Positions 9,341-18,054 of a stretch of DNA of 64,000 nucleotides are shown here, one piece after another; within the stretch, counting starts at the first letter, position 1, and every line of letters starts with the position of its first letter. Source of the stretch: Tengunoibacter tsumagoiensis (lineage in GTDB: Bacteria > Chloroflexota > Ktedonobacteria > Ktedonobacterales > Ktedonobacteraceae); assembly GCF_003967535.1 (NCBI RefSeq), contig NZ_BIFR01000001.1:859493-923492 (forward strand), in the 5' to 3' direction. Under the pieces are notes generated by a model, which searched no databases, was not told where the DNA came from, and worked only from the letters and a program-made list of their open reading frames with translations. The translations under genes and the position numbers were made by a program.

Positions 9341-10303
9341 TTAGAGGTAATAAGCGAGCAAGCGCATAGCATCCGGATAAATACTTTCAAATATCTCATC
9401 AATAGTTTCTTTTGAGACAACATTTTCTAAAACTTCGCCTAATTCATAGTACCAGGCATCACTATCACCTTGAGCCAATTTCTGCCGATAGGCAAGCATA
9501 TAAGGAAGTGCAGCATCCAGATGTCCATCAGGATTGTACTCTTTCTCTTGCATGGCTTTAATGAGTGCATCAGCACAGGCCAGGGTATATTCATCTCTGT
9601 TTGCATCTTCCGCACTGAGAATGGCTCCAGCTTTCTCGGCATAAGATCGTAATTCAGGTTCTATACTGGCTGCTCGCAGGATTGTTCCTTCTAAAAGTGT
9701 TTTCTCATCGAAGAGGACCCCTCCTAATGAGGACTCTGTGAGATTGGCTCTTCGTAGATCAGCCCCCCGAAAATCGGTTCCCGCACACAGAGTAAAGCGC
9801 ATATCAGCCTCCACAAAGCTGGCCCCCTGACAGGGAACTTCACTGAAGTCGGCTTTGGCTAAACGCGCCTGAAAAAAGGTGGCCCCTCTGAGATCGGCAC
9901 GCCAGAAACGGACGCCTTGCAGCATGGCTTTGCGAAAGGAGGCGCGGCGGAAGTCGCTGCCAAAGATGCTATGAATGGTATGCATCTCATCAAAAATGGC
10001 GCCCTGGAGATCGCAGACCACAATATTTGCGACATCCTGGAGGTACTCAAAATGAGCACCTGGTAAGGAGAGATGTTTCAAGATAAAGCCATCGCCACGG
10101 CTTGTGACTTCGCTGGGCAGATTGAGTCCGCGCAGATCGAGTGCAGGTGCCACCTCTTTGCTAAAGGGGAGGGTCGTGGTGATCTTCTGAAGTTCGTCTT
10201 GTGAGACCGGGTGCCTTTCAAAGAGCTGACGAAAGTTTTCAGCGATGTGGATGCCTTCCGGTGTCTTCCAGCGAGCCTGTAATTGTTCGCGTGTTGCTAC
10301 CAT
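9341..10303 (-). CDS. Pentapeptide-repeat protein, tandem copy 4 (divergent C-terminal domain)
   Basis: First copy in transcription order and the most divergent. The N-terminal and pentapeptide parts match the other three closely, but about 75 residues of the C-terminal domain are replaced (segments such as LIKAMQEKEYNPDG and ENVVSKETIDEIF) before the shared YPDAMRLLAYYL end. I start it at the ATG aligned with its paralogues (10303). A GTG four codons upstream (10315) is also possible, and the ribosome-binding site is weak for both. It begins 63 nt after the stop of the effector candidate. The conserved body with an exchanged C-terminal segment suggests specificity lies in that segment. Confidence 0.82.
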   Translation of the reverse strand: MVATREQLQARWKTPEGIHIAENFRQLFERHPVSQDELQKITTTLPFSKEVAPALDLRGLNLPSEVTSRGDGFILKHLSLPGAHFEYLQDVANIVVCDLQGAIFDEMHTIHSIFGSDFRRASFRKAMLQGVRFWRADLRGATFFQARLAKADFSEVPCQGASFVEADMRFTLCAGTDFRGADLRRANLTESSLGGVLFDEKTLLEGTILRAASIEPELRSYAEKAGAILSAEDANRDEYTLACADALIKAMQEKEYNPDGHLDAALPYMLAYRQKLAQGDSDAWYYELGEVLENVVSKETIDEIFESIYPDAMRLLAYYL

Positions 10304-10366
10304 TTTTTTACTCACTTTGCTCGTCGTTTATCACTTCATCTACATACTATTATAAATTAGCTTCGA

Positions 10367-12103
10367 CTAAGGATTTTGTGCGGCGATCTCCCCTCCTTGA
10401 AATGGCCCATTGTGTATCAAAACTATGTTTGGATTATAATCGTTATCGTATTTTGCTTTTGAATTTCTTTGATCGTATGTAGTGTAATCGAAAGACGTAT
10501 AAGATCCGTCTTTTTGTTTAAATCTGATGTCCGGCCTCAGGCCTGCTCCTGTATCAAGGAAAAGATTTTCCTTTTCTACATAATATTTACCATACCAGTT
10601 AGAAGAACGCACAGAGACTTTGACTAATTCCTGAACTGCTGTGCCAAATTGCCCTTGGTAACCCTTTGGTAGAAATTTACTTGTTAGCGGATCATTAGGA
10701 TTATACTTATTAATAGAGTTTTTTTTGAGTGATGTTAGTTCAAGAAAGGATTGTACTGCTCCTGGTAATTGGTAAAAATTAGGGATTGTTCTATAATTGA
10801 ATGTATTATCATTCAATATCTGGTTCATCCAGCCTCTAATCTGGTCAGCGGCCTGGGCTTCGAAGCCGTAGGTTTCGGCGGTAAGAAAATCTACACTCGG
10901 GTTGGAAAGGGGTCGGCCTTTGCGATAGATGATGTTGCCAGGACCGTTGCCTGTATTCTGAGAGGCCTTTTGTAGCCAGAAGATATCCTCTTCAATCTGC
11001 TCCTTTGGAATTCCTTGCATGACAAAGAAGAGCAGATAGCCTGGCGGTAATTTTAGATCGCGTAGATTAAGTTTCAGCCAGGCAAGATCATATATTTTAC
11101 TATCGACTTGATTAGGAGGAAAGTTGTCAATAATATATTGGATCTCTAATAATGTAGGGCCATTAGGGACGTCCTTATATTTTTGGTAGTATTTATCGGC
11201 TAACTTCTGTTTGTTGGGTGGCAGATTAGGGTCTGGCACTCCAATTTTGAGCATGGTGAGGTGGGTCTGGTCGGCATTGAGCGAGCGTTTAATTTTGCCG
11301 ATATCGCCGGGCAACTGCGATTCTGAGTTCTGGAGCAGGATATTGCTATGCAGATCGTTCATATGCTGAGCCCACTGTATCACCGTCCAGCCCAGGCTCT
11401 CAATATGCCAATCCAGGCTTAGCTGCTGGATGACATCGGTGACAATATTCACAACAAGGATGACGGCGGCAAATGGAGCGAGAAACGCTGCCACAGCTTC
11501 CCAGAAGCCCGATTGAGGTGTTGGTGTCTGCACCTGGCTCGGTGGTGCATACATCTGTGAGTGGGATGTATTGGAGGAGATAGAGAAATCACCTCGAAAG
11601 ATCTGTCCCAGACTCCAGGGACCAACCTGCATGTTATCAGGAATGCTTCCAGGCCCCTTCGTGAACAGATCGGACCAGAAACTGACGATACGGTTGACAA
11701 AAACATTGGAGGTATTGCAACCTTTAATCGCATCAATGTGTGTTTCGGCATCATGAATACTTGCGCTGGTAATCTGCTCCAACTGAGTCATATATTTGGA
11801 GACATTGTTTTTAGTGGTATAGTCGTTAAGTTTGGCTTCCTGCGTAAAATAGCTTCCAATCAGATCGGCAACGGCAGAGGAGGCCTCACCTTGAAATTGG
11901 CTGCCAGGACCAAAGAGCTTCCCGATGGAGGTCTGTATAGATTGCACACAATCATCGTGAATAGCATCTAGATCCTCAATCTGTGTCTTGGGAAGGAGCT
12001 TGAGTGGTGCAACAAAATCTTCTTCAGCAATCTTTCTACGCGTCTGTGCATCATTAAATATATCTTCAAGCACGCTATAAGCATCTTCAATAGGGTTGCC
12101 CAT
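10367..12103 (-). CDS. Putative type VII-type effector with C-terminal nuclease-like domain
   Basis: A 578-residue protein starting with GNPIEDAYSVLEDIF. The first ~200 residues are helical and resemble WXG100/LXG-type leader regions. Next come a Pro/Gln-rich hinge and one or two hydrophobic stretches (about 205-235, containing FLAPFAAVILVVNIV), a long middle region, and a compact C-terminal domain. That last domain contains LRPDIRF, then about 10 residues later FDYTTYDQ, then a KYD..YNP segment. This resembles a PD-(D/E)XK nuclease core in which the usual Lys is replaced by Thr. Large proteins with a secretion leader and a variable C-terminal toxin domain, next to a WXG100-like gene and EccC, are the pattern of polymorphic toxins. 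Ribosome-binding site AAGGA lies upstream. Toxicity is inference. Confidence 0.55.
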   Translation of the reverse strand: MGNPIEDAYSVLEDIFNDAQTRRKIAEEDFVAPLKLLPKTQIEDLDAIHDDCVQSIQTSIGKLFGPGSQFQGEASSAVADLIGSYFTQEAKLNDYTTKNNVSKYMTQLEQITSASIHDAETHIDAIKGCNTSNVFVNRIVSFWSDLFTKGPGSIPDNMQVGPWSLGQIFRGDFSISSNTSHSQMYAPPSQVQTPTPQSGFWEAVAAFLAPFAAVILVVNIVTDVIQQLSLDWHIESLGWTVIQWAQHMNDLHSNILLQNSESQLPGDIGKIKRSLNADQTHLTMLKIGVPDPNLPPNKQKLADKYYQKYKDVPNGPTLLEIQYIIDNFPPNQVDSKIYDLAWLKLNLRDLKLPPGYLLFFVMQGIPKEQIEEDIFWLQKASQNTGNGPGNIIYRKGRPLSNPSVDFLTAETYGFEAQAADQIRGWMNQILNDNTFNYRTIPNFYQLPGAVQSFLELTSLKKNSINKYNPNDPLTSKFLPKGYQGQFGTAVQELVKVSVRSSNWYGKYYVEKENLFLDTGAGLRPDIRFKQKDGSYTSFDYTTYDQRNSKAKYDNDYNPNIVLIHNGPFQGGEIAAQNP

Positions 12104-12186
12104 GGCAGTGGAGATCCTTTCCTGAGCGATGTCCTCATATTTAGAGCATGAAGCTGTACGGTGACCTGAGCAGTCTTCTCGATTGC

Positions 12187-12558
12187 TTATTCCGTCTTGT
12201 ACGTATTGGCAACCTGTGTGTCCGTCGCCTCCACTTCGTTGGCCATATCTAGCAGGGCATTAGCAAATTTTTCCAGCCAATCGTAGCTATCAGTCAGGCG
12301 CTTTTCATGTGGATTAAGCACATCTTGCATATGAGTCTGTACATTGTCGTTCCACATAAGCGAAGGCGAGACGCCAAGTGGTTTATAAGTTGGTGCGCAT
12401 GCAGTCATATATTGTTGAATAATGCTCCAACTGGAACCATGTTTGGTGCGAGCATTTTTGACTGTCGTTAGAATCTCATTGGCAACTTCACGGATAGTTG
12501 TTAGAGGATAGGATATAACATCCGTTGAGTCTATATCAGTATCTTTCACACGAACCAT
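12187..12558 (-). CDS. Small helical WXG100-like protein
   Basis: This 123-residue, mostly helical protein has two Trp-containing segments (SSWSII and LMWNDN) but no strict W-x-G motif. Its size, helix-turn-helix layout and position at the head of a cluster with an effector candidate and EccC suggest an ESAT-6/WXG100-like partner or chaperone. The start chosen is MVRVKDTD, preceded by AGAAGGA at 7 nt; the longer frame to 12642 has no such site. It ends 83 nt before the effector gene. No signal peptide is present, as expected for type VII substrates. Family assignment is tentative. Confidence 0.5.
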   Translation of the reverse strand: MVRVKDTDIDSTDVISYPLTTIREVANEILTTVKNARTKHGSSWSIIQQYMTACAPTYKPLGVSPSLMWNDNVQTHMQDVLNPHEKRLTDSYDWLEKFANALLDMANEVEATDTQVANTYKTE

Positions 12559-13032
12559 AGCGTTTTCCTTCTCTGTAAATATACATGCCTGCCAGGCCTC
12601 TATCTTTATACAGATATACAGATTTGCCACAAGTGAGCTCATTCTTCAGAATGAGCTCTTGCTGAATGATGATAGCCTGCCTTATTATTCATTAAATTCA
12701 ATAGAAGATATGTTTTATAATAGCATATAGATCTATAAAAGTGCAAATCAGCTCAATCTGTAATTGGAGGTAACATTGCAGTTAATGATTGGCTGTGCTA
12801 AATGTTGAACTATTTTTCCTGGAAGATTGTGAGTGGCTATTTCATTGATGTAGGGAGAGAGATTATAAATGAGGGCTGAAGCTGTATAGTTGAAGTTTCT
12901 GATCTAGACAAAGTCTTCTTCGTGCTCCAAACTGGGAAGTAATCAAGTCTTGCTCTATGTTACTATTATAGACTGAGCAATTATCTTATTTTCACTCTGT
13001 TTTTCACTCTGTTAAAGAACACCGAGGAACGC
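12559..13032. other. Intergenic region between divergent genes
   Basis: 474 nt separate the minus-strand secretion cluster from the plus-strand exporter. It is AT-rich near 12700-12740 and must hold both promoters. I see several TATAAT-like hexamers (for example near 12715) but no convincing paired -35 element, and no RNA gene or repeat. Confidence 0.4.
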
Positions 13033-13959
13033 ATGGATCAACCGACATCTATTCATCCACAAGCATCCGTTTCCCCTGAGACGCAGATCCCAACCACAAC
13101 AAAAGTGACAACATCTCGTTTCGTGCCTCCGCAACTGCTGGCGATTCTGGCCATGTTTTCAGTTCAGCTAGGGGCAGCCTTTGCCGAAAAACTTTTTTCG
13201 AGTATTGGATCAGAGGGCGCAACTTTTCTGCGCCTGGTCTTTGGAGCAAGCATCCTGCTGCTCTTCTGGCGTCCACGGTTAAGAGGTCATTCGCGAGCTG
13301 ATTACCTGATTGTCGTTCTCTTTGGTGTTTCAGTGGCCATCATGAATGGACTCTTTTATGCCTCAATTGCACGTTTGCCGTTAGGAATAGCGGTCACGGT
13401 AGAATTTGTGGGTCCGCTGGGGGTAGCACTCTTTGCCTCCCGACGCTGGACCGATCTCGTCTGGACCTTATTTGCTGTGGTTGGGGTTCTTCTATTGGCC
13501 CCTATTCAAGGCTCGAAGCTTGATCCACTGGGTCTTCTGTTTGCGCTTCTGGCCGGTGCAGGTTGGGCCGCTTACATTCTTTTAAATGTCAGATTGGGAA
13601 AAAAATTTCAGGGTGGAGTGGGTCTGTCTCTTAGTCTGGGAATTGCCGCACTGGTCTTTGCTCCCTTTGGTATCACTTCACTGGGAGCTGTCTGGCAGCA
13701 TCCCTATCTTCTTCTGCTGGGTCTGCTGGTGGCTATCCTTTCCACCGTCATCCCATTCTCTCTGGAGCTAGAGACCCTGCGTCGTTTGCCTGCCAACGTC
13801 TTTGGTATTTTGATGAGCCTGGAACCAGTTGTCGCAGCACTTACCGGCGTCATCGTCCTGCATGAAGCTGTAAGCCTGCACGATATGCTGGCTATGGCCC
13901 TCATCGTCGTCGCCTCGGCTGGCGTCTCCTTTACCGATCGCAAGAAGCTTAGCGCTTAA
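13033..13959 (+). CDS. EamA-family exporter, RhtA-like (threonine/homoserine efflux)
   Basis: This 308-residue polytopic protein has about ten hydrophobic segments arranged as two EamA repeats. Stretches such as PLGIAVTVEFVGPL, ALFASRR, GAGWAAYIL and the C-terminal NVFGILMSLEPVVAAL closely follow the pattern of E. coli RhtA, which exports threonine and homoserine across the inner membrane. An N-terminal ~30-residue cytoplasmic extension rich in Pro/Thr is extra. The gene stands alone on the plus strand. Substrate in this organism is inferred from similarity and could be another small amino acid or metabolite. Confidence 0.8.
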   Translation: MDQPTSIHPQASVSPETQIPTTTKVTTSRFVPPQLLAILAMFSVQLGAAFAEKLFSSIGSEGATFLRLVFGASILLLFWRPRLRGHSRADYLIVVLFGVSVAIMNGLFYASIARLPLGIAVTVEFVGPLGVALFASRRWTDLVWTLFAVVGVLLLAPIQGSKLDPLGLLFALLAGAGWAAYILLNVRLGKKFQGGVGLSLSLGIAALVFAPFGITSLGAVWQHPYLLLLGLLVAILSTVIPFSLELETLRRLPANVFGILMSLEPVVAALTGVIVLHEAVSLHDMLAMALIVVASAGVSFTDRKKLSA

Positions 13960-14099
13960 GATACGTAGAATGCACTTTATGAACGTATATTCATAGCAAT
14001 CTGTTTAATCTGTACAAGCTGTAACACACATAATACATAATCTGTGGTATGATTATCGTACGTGGTAGTGGTCAGTGTGTGGGGGGAGAGGAAGAGCTT

Positions 14100-14144
14100 A
14101 TGGCGATCAAAGTGGAGCAGTCAATGATAGCAGCCCTGTGGTAG
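14100..14144 (+). CDS. Possible 14-codon upstream ORF of the methyltransferase
   Basis: ATG at 14100 opens a 14-residue frame (MAIKVEQSMIAALW) ending in TAG at 14142-14144. A GGGGAGAGGAAG purine run lies just upstream. The stop codon abuts the AGGAGG site of the next gene, so ribosomes finishing here could reinitiate at the methyltransferase. It may be a coupling leader peptide or chance; there is no amino-acid bias typical of attenuators. Confidence 0.3.
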   Translation: MAIKVEQSMIAALW

Positions 14145-14157
14145 AGGAGGTGTGGAG

Positions 14158-14886
14158 GTGACGACGGAGAGTTGGTTTTCACGGCAGGAGGCGATCTTTG
14201 CTGATTATGGCTGGTGGGATCGGCATAATCTGCTCTACCTGATAACGGAGCAGCGCTGCAACTATATTGTCTCGCGTATTGAACGGATCTTTGGTGAGGG
14301 AGCACTCAGCCAGCAGGAAATTCTAGAGGTTGGCTGTGGTGGTGGGCTGTTAAGCGAGGGGCTGGCGCGTCGTGGAGCATGCATGTGGGGATTGGACCCG
14401 AATGAGCGGGCGCTGGAACAGGGGCGTCACCATGCACAAACGCAGGGCCTGGGTGGAAATATATTCTTTCAGGCTGGCAGTGCAGAGGCGCTACCTTATG
14501 CGGCTGGCAGCTTCTCAGTGATTATCTGCCTGGATGTTCTGGAGCATGTACGCGATCTCAATCAGACCATACGAGAGATTGCTCGTGTCCTGGCCCCTGG
14601 CGGGCTCTTTATATTTGATACGATCAATCGGACCTGGCTGGCACAGATCGCACTGATCTGGATTGGAGAGCGCTTCTTCCAGAAGAGTGGACTTGTGCCA
14701 GGCCTCCATCACTATCGGTCCTTTATCAGACCTGTCGAATTGCAGACAGTGCTGAGACAGAATGAGCTTGTCAGTGGCGAAATGCTAGGTTTTATGCCTC
14801 GACGTGACCAGGGTCGGTGGACGCTGGGCACCGGCTGGTTCAAAGGTGTCTCTTACGTTGGCTATGCTACACGGGCCTGTGATTGA
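14158..14886 (+). CDS. Class I SAM-dependent methyltransferase (UbiG-like)
   Basis: A 242-residue protein. The SAM-binding motif I is VGCGGG (within EILEVGCGGGLLSEGLA), followed by an acidic residue in the second strand (GLDPNE), then CLDVLEHV and the post-motif LAPGGLFIFDT. The order and spacing match the Methyltransf_11/UbiG group that O-methylates quinone precursors or related small molecules. I start at the GTG at 14158 because AGGAGG (14145-14150) lies 7 nt upstream; the GTG at 14152 is too close. It is convergent with the HTH gene, ending 13 nt before it. The real substrate cannot be read from the sequence, and no quinone-pathway genes are adjacent. Confidence 0.75.
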   Translation: MTTESWFSRQEAIFADYGWWDRHNLLYLITEQRCNYIVSRIERIFGEGALSQQEILEVGCGGGLLSEGLARRGACMWGLDPNERALEQGRHHAQTQGLGGNIFFQAGSAEALPYAAGSFSVIICLDVLEHVRDLNQTIREIARVLAPGGLFIFDTINRTWLAQIALIWIGERFFQKSGLVPGLHHYRSFIRPVELQTVLRQNELVSGEMLGFMPRRDQGRWTLGTGWFKGVSYVGYATRACD

Positions 14887-14899
14887 AAGAAAAGAAACG

Positions 14900-15487
14900 C
14901 TAAGACCAGAAATCTTTGTCCTCCTCAGACATTGAACTGCGCAGGATAGCTTCCTGGAAGCTCTGCTTCTGGGGACCTTGCTGATCGTGCAGGGCGGCAT
15001 CTCGCGTCTGACGGCGATTGTAAGAGAGCGCGGGCTGGCTGTTGTCCAGTAGACTGCCGAACTGGTCCACGCTAATCTGGAAGAAGTGGGCCAACCGATC
15101 AAGCTGTCGCTGTTGCAGACTCAGGAGCTCGATAGCGCCGGTCTCAAACTTATTCCAGACATCGACGCTCAGGCGTAACCCTCGGGCGACATCGACCTTA
15201 CTCAGTCGCAGGCTTTTACGGAGCTCGGCCAGCGTAGAGATCTCAGCCTGAGCTTCAAAGACGCGGCTCAGAGATCTTTTGAGAGCGCGCTCAGTGATTG
15301 GTAATATCTCAGCCTCTAGTGCAATCTGTTCATCGCCGCCGGTTGCATAATAGGCACCGATAAAACTTGTTAATTCATCCTGTTCATCTGGGTTCTCCTG
15401 GAGGAGGCGCAGTATGGCCTGTTGATCGCCACGTTCGTGGGCAGCGAGCCAGGCCATTTTCAAACGCTGCAATTCAGGGGTATTCAT
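14900..15487 (-). CDS. XRE-type HTH protein paired with a sigma factor
   Basis: A 195-residue soluble protein. A helix-turn-helix of the XRE/Cro type covers about residues 85-140 (LRKSLRLSKVDVARGLRLSVDVWNKFETG). An N-terminal helical region contains acidic repeats, and the tail is polar and ends SEEDKDFWS. It begins 31 nt after the stop of the sigma-factor-like gene, so both are probably co-transcribed. In such a pair the second gene could be an anti-sigma or co-regulator, but it lacks the zinc-finger or membrane anchor of usual anti-sigma factors. Role unknown. Confidence 0.65.
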   Translation of the reverse strand: MNTPELQRLKMAWLAAHERGDQQAILRLLQENPDEQDELTSFIGAYYATGGDEQIALEAEILPITERALKRSLSRVFEAQAEISTLAELRKSLRLSKVDVARGLRLSVDVWNKFETGAIELLSLQQRQLDRLAHFFQISVDQFGSLLDNSQPALSYNRRQTRDAALHDQQGPQKQSFQEAILRSSMSEEDKDFWS

Positions 15488-15518
15488 GTCATTTCGCCTT
15501 TCTTGTACCTCTTAATGC

Positions 15519-16265
15519 TTATTGATGCTGGACAGTAGAAAGAAACGGAAGCGATTCTTCCCTCTGAATACATTCGCGCAGATAGCTTCGTGCGCGCTCA
15601 TAGCGAAGGCGAACCGTGCGCTCTGTCCGTTTACAGACCACTGCAATATCGTCCCATTTCATTCCTTGAATGGCTCGCAAAATCATAATTCTGCGATCCA
15701 GGGGATCACTGAGATAGGTTAGAATACGTTGACTCTCGTCTTCGGCATGCAGTTCGGCAATCTGATCATGAGGGTCGGCCACATCGGCCAGCGGTGCACT
15801 GTCATCATCGGCAGGAGCGGCGTGTAGCGACTCCACCAGAGAACGTGGCACATGCTGTGGACGACCCGAAGGTCGGCCTTCCTCATCGCGACGATAGAAC
15901 AGGCCTTCCTGACGAAGAACCCGATTGAATTCGTCGGCGCACAGACAGCGCAAATAATGAATAAAATTTTGCGTCATAAATACTTCGCCTGGATTCTGTG
16001 CCTCGCGCAACAGGTGCTCGCTCATATTAGCGATGGCCTCTTCACGCAGCTCGGGCCGATGACGCAGACCCTGGGTATGGCGCTGAAATGCCGGTACACA
16101 GCGATACAACAACACCTCGCAGAGACGACGCACACCCTCTATCTTACCCTGCGCTCTCAGCGCTCGAATCGTCTTAATCAGCTCAATCTCACTAATTTCG
16201 TAGCGCCCTTCAGCTGTTCGACGCCGCAACCGCTCATCGAGCGTAGGATCACTTAGATCGATCAT
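15519..16265 (-). CDS. ECF-like RNA polymerase sigma factor
   Basis: A 248-residue protein whose N-terminal half has a region-2-like helical segment (RPELREEAIANMSEHLL...FIHYLRCLCADEFNRVLR). The C-terminal half has a sigma region 4 HTH (DRRIMILRAIQGMKWDDIAVVCKRTERTVRLRYERAR). The linker is acidic. Start at MIDLSDP, behind a GGGGGA site; the frame to 16325 adds 20 residues without such a site. The motif quality is lower than in housekeeping sigma factors, which fits a divergent ECF group. It heads a two-gene operon with the HTH gene. It probably directs a stress- or development-specific regulon, which is inference. Confidence 0.7.
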   Translation of the reverse strand: MIDLSDPTLDERLRRRTAEGRYEISEIELIKTIRALRAQGKIEGVRRLCEVLLYRCVPAFQRHTQGLRHRPELREEAIANMSEHLLREAQNPGEVFMTQNFIHYLRCLCADEFNRVLRQEGLFYRRDEEGRPSGRPQHVPRSLVESLHAAPADDDSAPLADVADPHDQIAELHAEDESQRILTYLSDPLDRRIMILRAIQGMKWDDIAVVCKRTERTVRLRYERARSYLRECIQREESLPFLSTVQHQ

Positions 16266-16518
16266 ACAATCCCCCAAAAGTAGTACATTAGATCCGGTGG
16301 TTTCGCTCTCGTGTCTCCTGTACATCTATTCCATTGGTCGCGAAAAAAGCGGAAATGGTCTTTGTTTTCATCTCACATAAGGATAACAGAAATCAGAACG
16401 GCTGCAAAGATAGATGTGTGATATTGCTAACATAGAAGGTATGTTAGAATAGATGAGCCTCCATTCTATAGAGAGTTGTTTAGAGAGTTGTTTTTAAACG
16501 TAAGATTGAGAAAAGTAT

Positions 16519-17856
16519 ATGCAGCGTTACAGAACATTCTGGCCCATTCTATCCGTCTTTGTCGTATCTCTTATTGTGCGTATCACCTATAATTTGACCG
16601 CCGCTAACGGCTACTTTCCCAAATATGATGCACGTTTGTATGAGATTATTGCTAACAGTCTGATCGGGCCACAACACTGTTTCTGCCTGTTCTCCCGTAT
16701 TCCTACAACCAGCCGAGCTCCTCTCTGGCCGTGGATCATTGCTGCCATCTATAGTGTGATGGGGCCAGAGAATATCTATCCGCGTCTGTTTTTATGTGTG
16801 CTGGGTTCGGGTACGTGTGTGCTGATCTATCTTCTGGCCAGAGAGCTCTTTAGCCCCCGCATTGCCCTTGTGACAGGGCTGCTTGCCGCTGTCTATGTAG
16901 GAATGTTCTTATACGATGGCTGGCTCTTCAGTGAATCGCTCTATACATTTCTTTCAACTGCTCTGGTCTATGCTCTCTTTCGCTTGCAACGATGTCTGAT
17001 CTCATCGGCAAAGATATCCGGTAGCAAGTGGTCTGTATTCTCAGAGCTGAGGCGATGGCAGCTTGTCTGTGGTGCGTTAGTGGGGCTGGCCTCTCTGACA
17101 CGACCCAATGGGCCTGTCTTGTATGGGATTTTGCTGATCTGGGGAGGAATTTTGCTGGTCTGCAGGTTGAGCTCCTGGCAGATTATGCTGCGTTCGCTTC
17201 TGATCATCATATGCGTCAGTCTGGTCTTTATTCTGCCGTGGACCTATCGGAACTACTATTCAGCTCATGAGAGTACGCTGGTGGCAACGGGCATGGGTGA
17301 GGTACTGGCCGGAGCCTATAATGATACTGTTGTGGTGGGCAATCCAGAGACCGGTCCGGGCTATTGGGTCTCACGCGATAAAGTCGTGCCGGCTCTGCCA
17401 GAAGCACAGAAGAAGCCACACCATGATTCGTATGGCTATACCGCCGAGAATGAGAAACAGGATGTTGCACTGGCAATACATTGGATGCGCACTCATGTGA
17501 GCGAGCTACCCGCTTTGATTGGCTGGCACTTTATTCATATGTGGCAGCCCTATACATTGGAGCCTGGACTACCCATCAAAGAGTTTCCAGATCGATTGGC
17601 CTCGCAGATCGTCTGGTATCTGCTCTACATCATGTCGATTCCCGTCTTTTTACTGGCCTTTGCTGGTCTGATTGCTACTCTGCGTTCACGCTGGGTGCTG
17701 CTCCTCCCAATCTATCTGATGCTTGGCTCAACGATTGCAGTCAATCTCGCCCTCTATGCCAATATGCGTTTCAGGGCTCCGATTGAGCCTTTGCTGGTCT
17801 TATTGGTTGGTGGTCTGCTCTGGCGCTGTTCTCAGATGAGAAAAGCCTCCACTTGA
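16519..17856 (+). CDS. GT39/ArnT-like polytopic glycosyltransferase
   Basis: A 445-residue protein with 10 or more membrane segments. After the first segment comes an acidic loop (FPKYDARLYEIIANSL) with the conserved Asp of the PMT/ArnT (GT-C, GT39) fold. A Pro-rich PTTSRAPLWPW loop follows, then a DGWLFSESLY loop typical of lipid-linked sugar transferases. These enzymes move a sugar from a polyprenyl-phosphate donor to protein or lipid on the outer side of the membrane. The gene is isolated; the acceptor is unknown. Start codon ATG with GAGAAAAG upstream. Confidence 0.75.
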   Translation: MQRYRTFWPILSVFVVSLIVRITYNLTAANGYFPKYDARLYEIIANSLIGPQHCFCLFSRIPTTSRAPLWPWIIAAIYSVMGPENIYPRLFLCVLGSGTCVLIYLLARELFSPRIALVTGLLAAVYVGMFLYDGWLFSESLYTFLSTALVYALFRLQRCLISSAKISGSKWSVFSELRRWQLVCGALVGLASLTRPNGPVLYGILLIWGGILLVCRLSSWQIMLRSLLIIICVSLVFILPWTYRNYYSAHESTLVATGMGEVLAGAYNDTVVVGNPETGPGYWVSRDKVVPALPEAQKKPHHDSYGYTAENEKQDVALAIHWMRTHVSELPALIGWHFIHMWQPYTLEPGLPIKEFPDRLASQIVWYLLYIMSIPVFLLAFAGLIATLRSRWVLLLPIYLMLGSTIAVNLALYANMRFRAPIEPLLVLLVGGLLWRCSQMRKAST

Positions 17857-18054
17857 TCTATCCCTGTCGGGAAGATTTGCCTGGCGACGGGAGGTCTGTT
17901 TTATCTAACACTCTGGAGAAAATGCTGCTGTGCTTCTGTTTGCCTGTATGGGCCTACGGGAAAAAATTGCCATGAATACCGTAAAGTGCTATATTCTACA
18001 CTATATAATTGATGAATGTCTATTCTATACCTGATTATGAGGTAAGGCTATATT

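Larger units (their letters stand above)
6395..10303 (-). repeat. Four-fold tandem gene duplication with a 982-bp period
   Basis: The stop codons of the four pentapeptide genes lie at 6395, 7377, 8359 and 9341, exactly 982 bp apart, and the intergenic ribosome-binding segments are conserved. An unchanged period means no indel has been fixed since duplication, even in the diverged C-terminal part. This argues for recent expansion, selection on length, or continuing homogenisation between copies. Confidence 0.9.
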
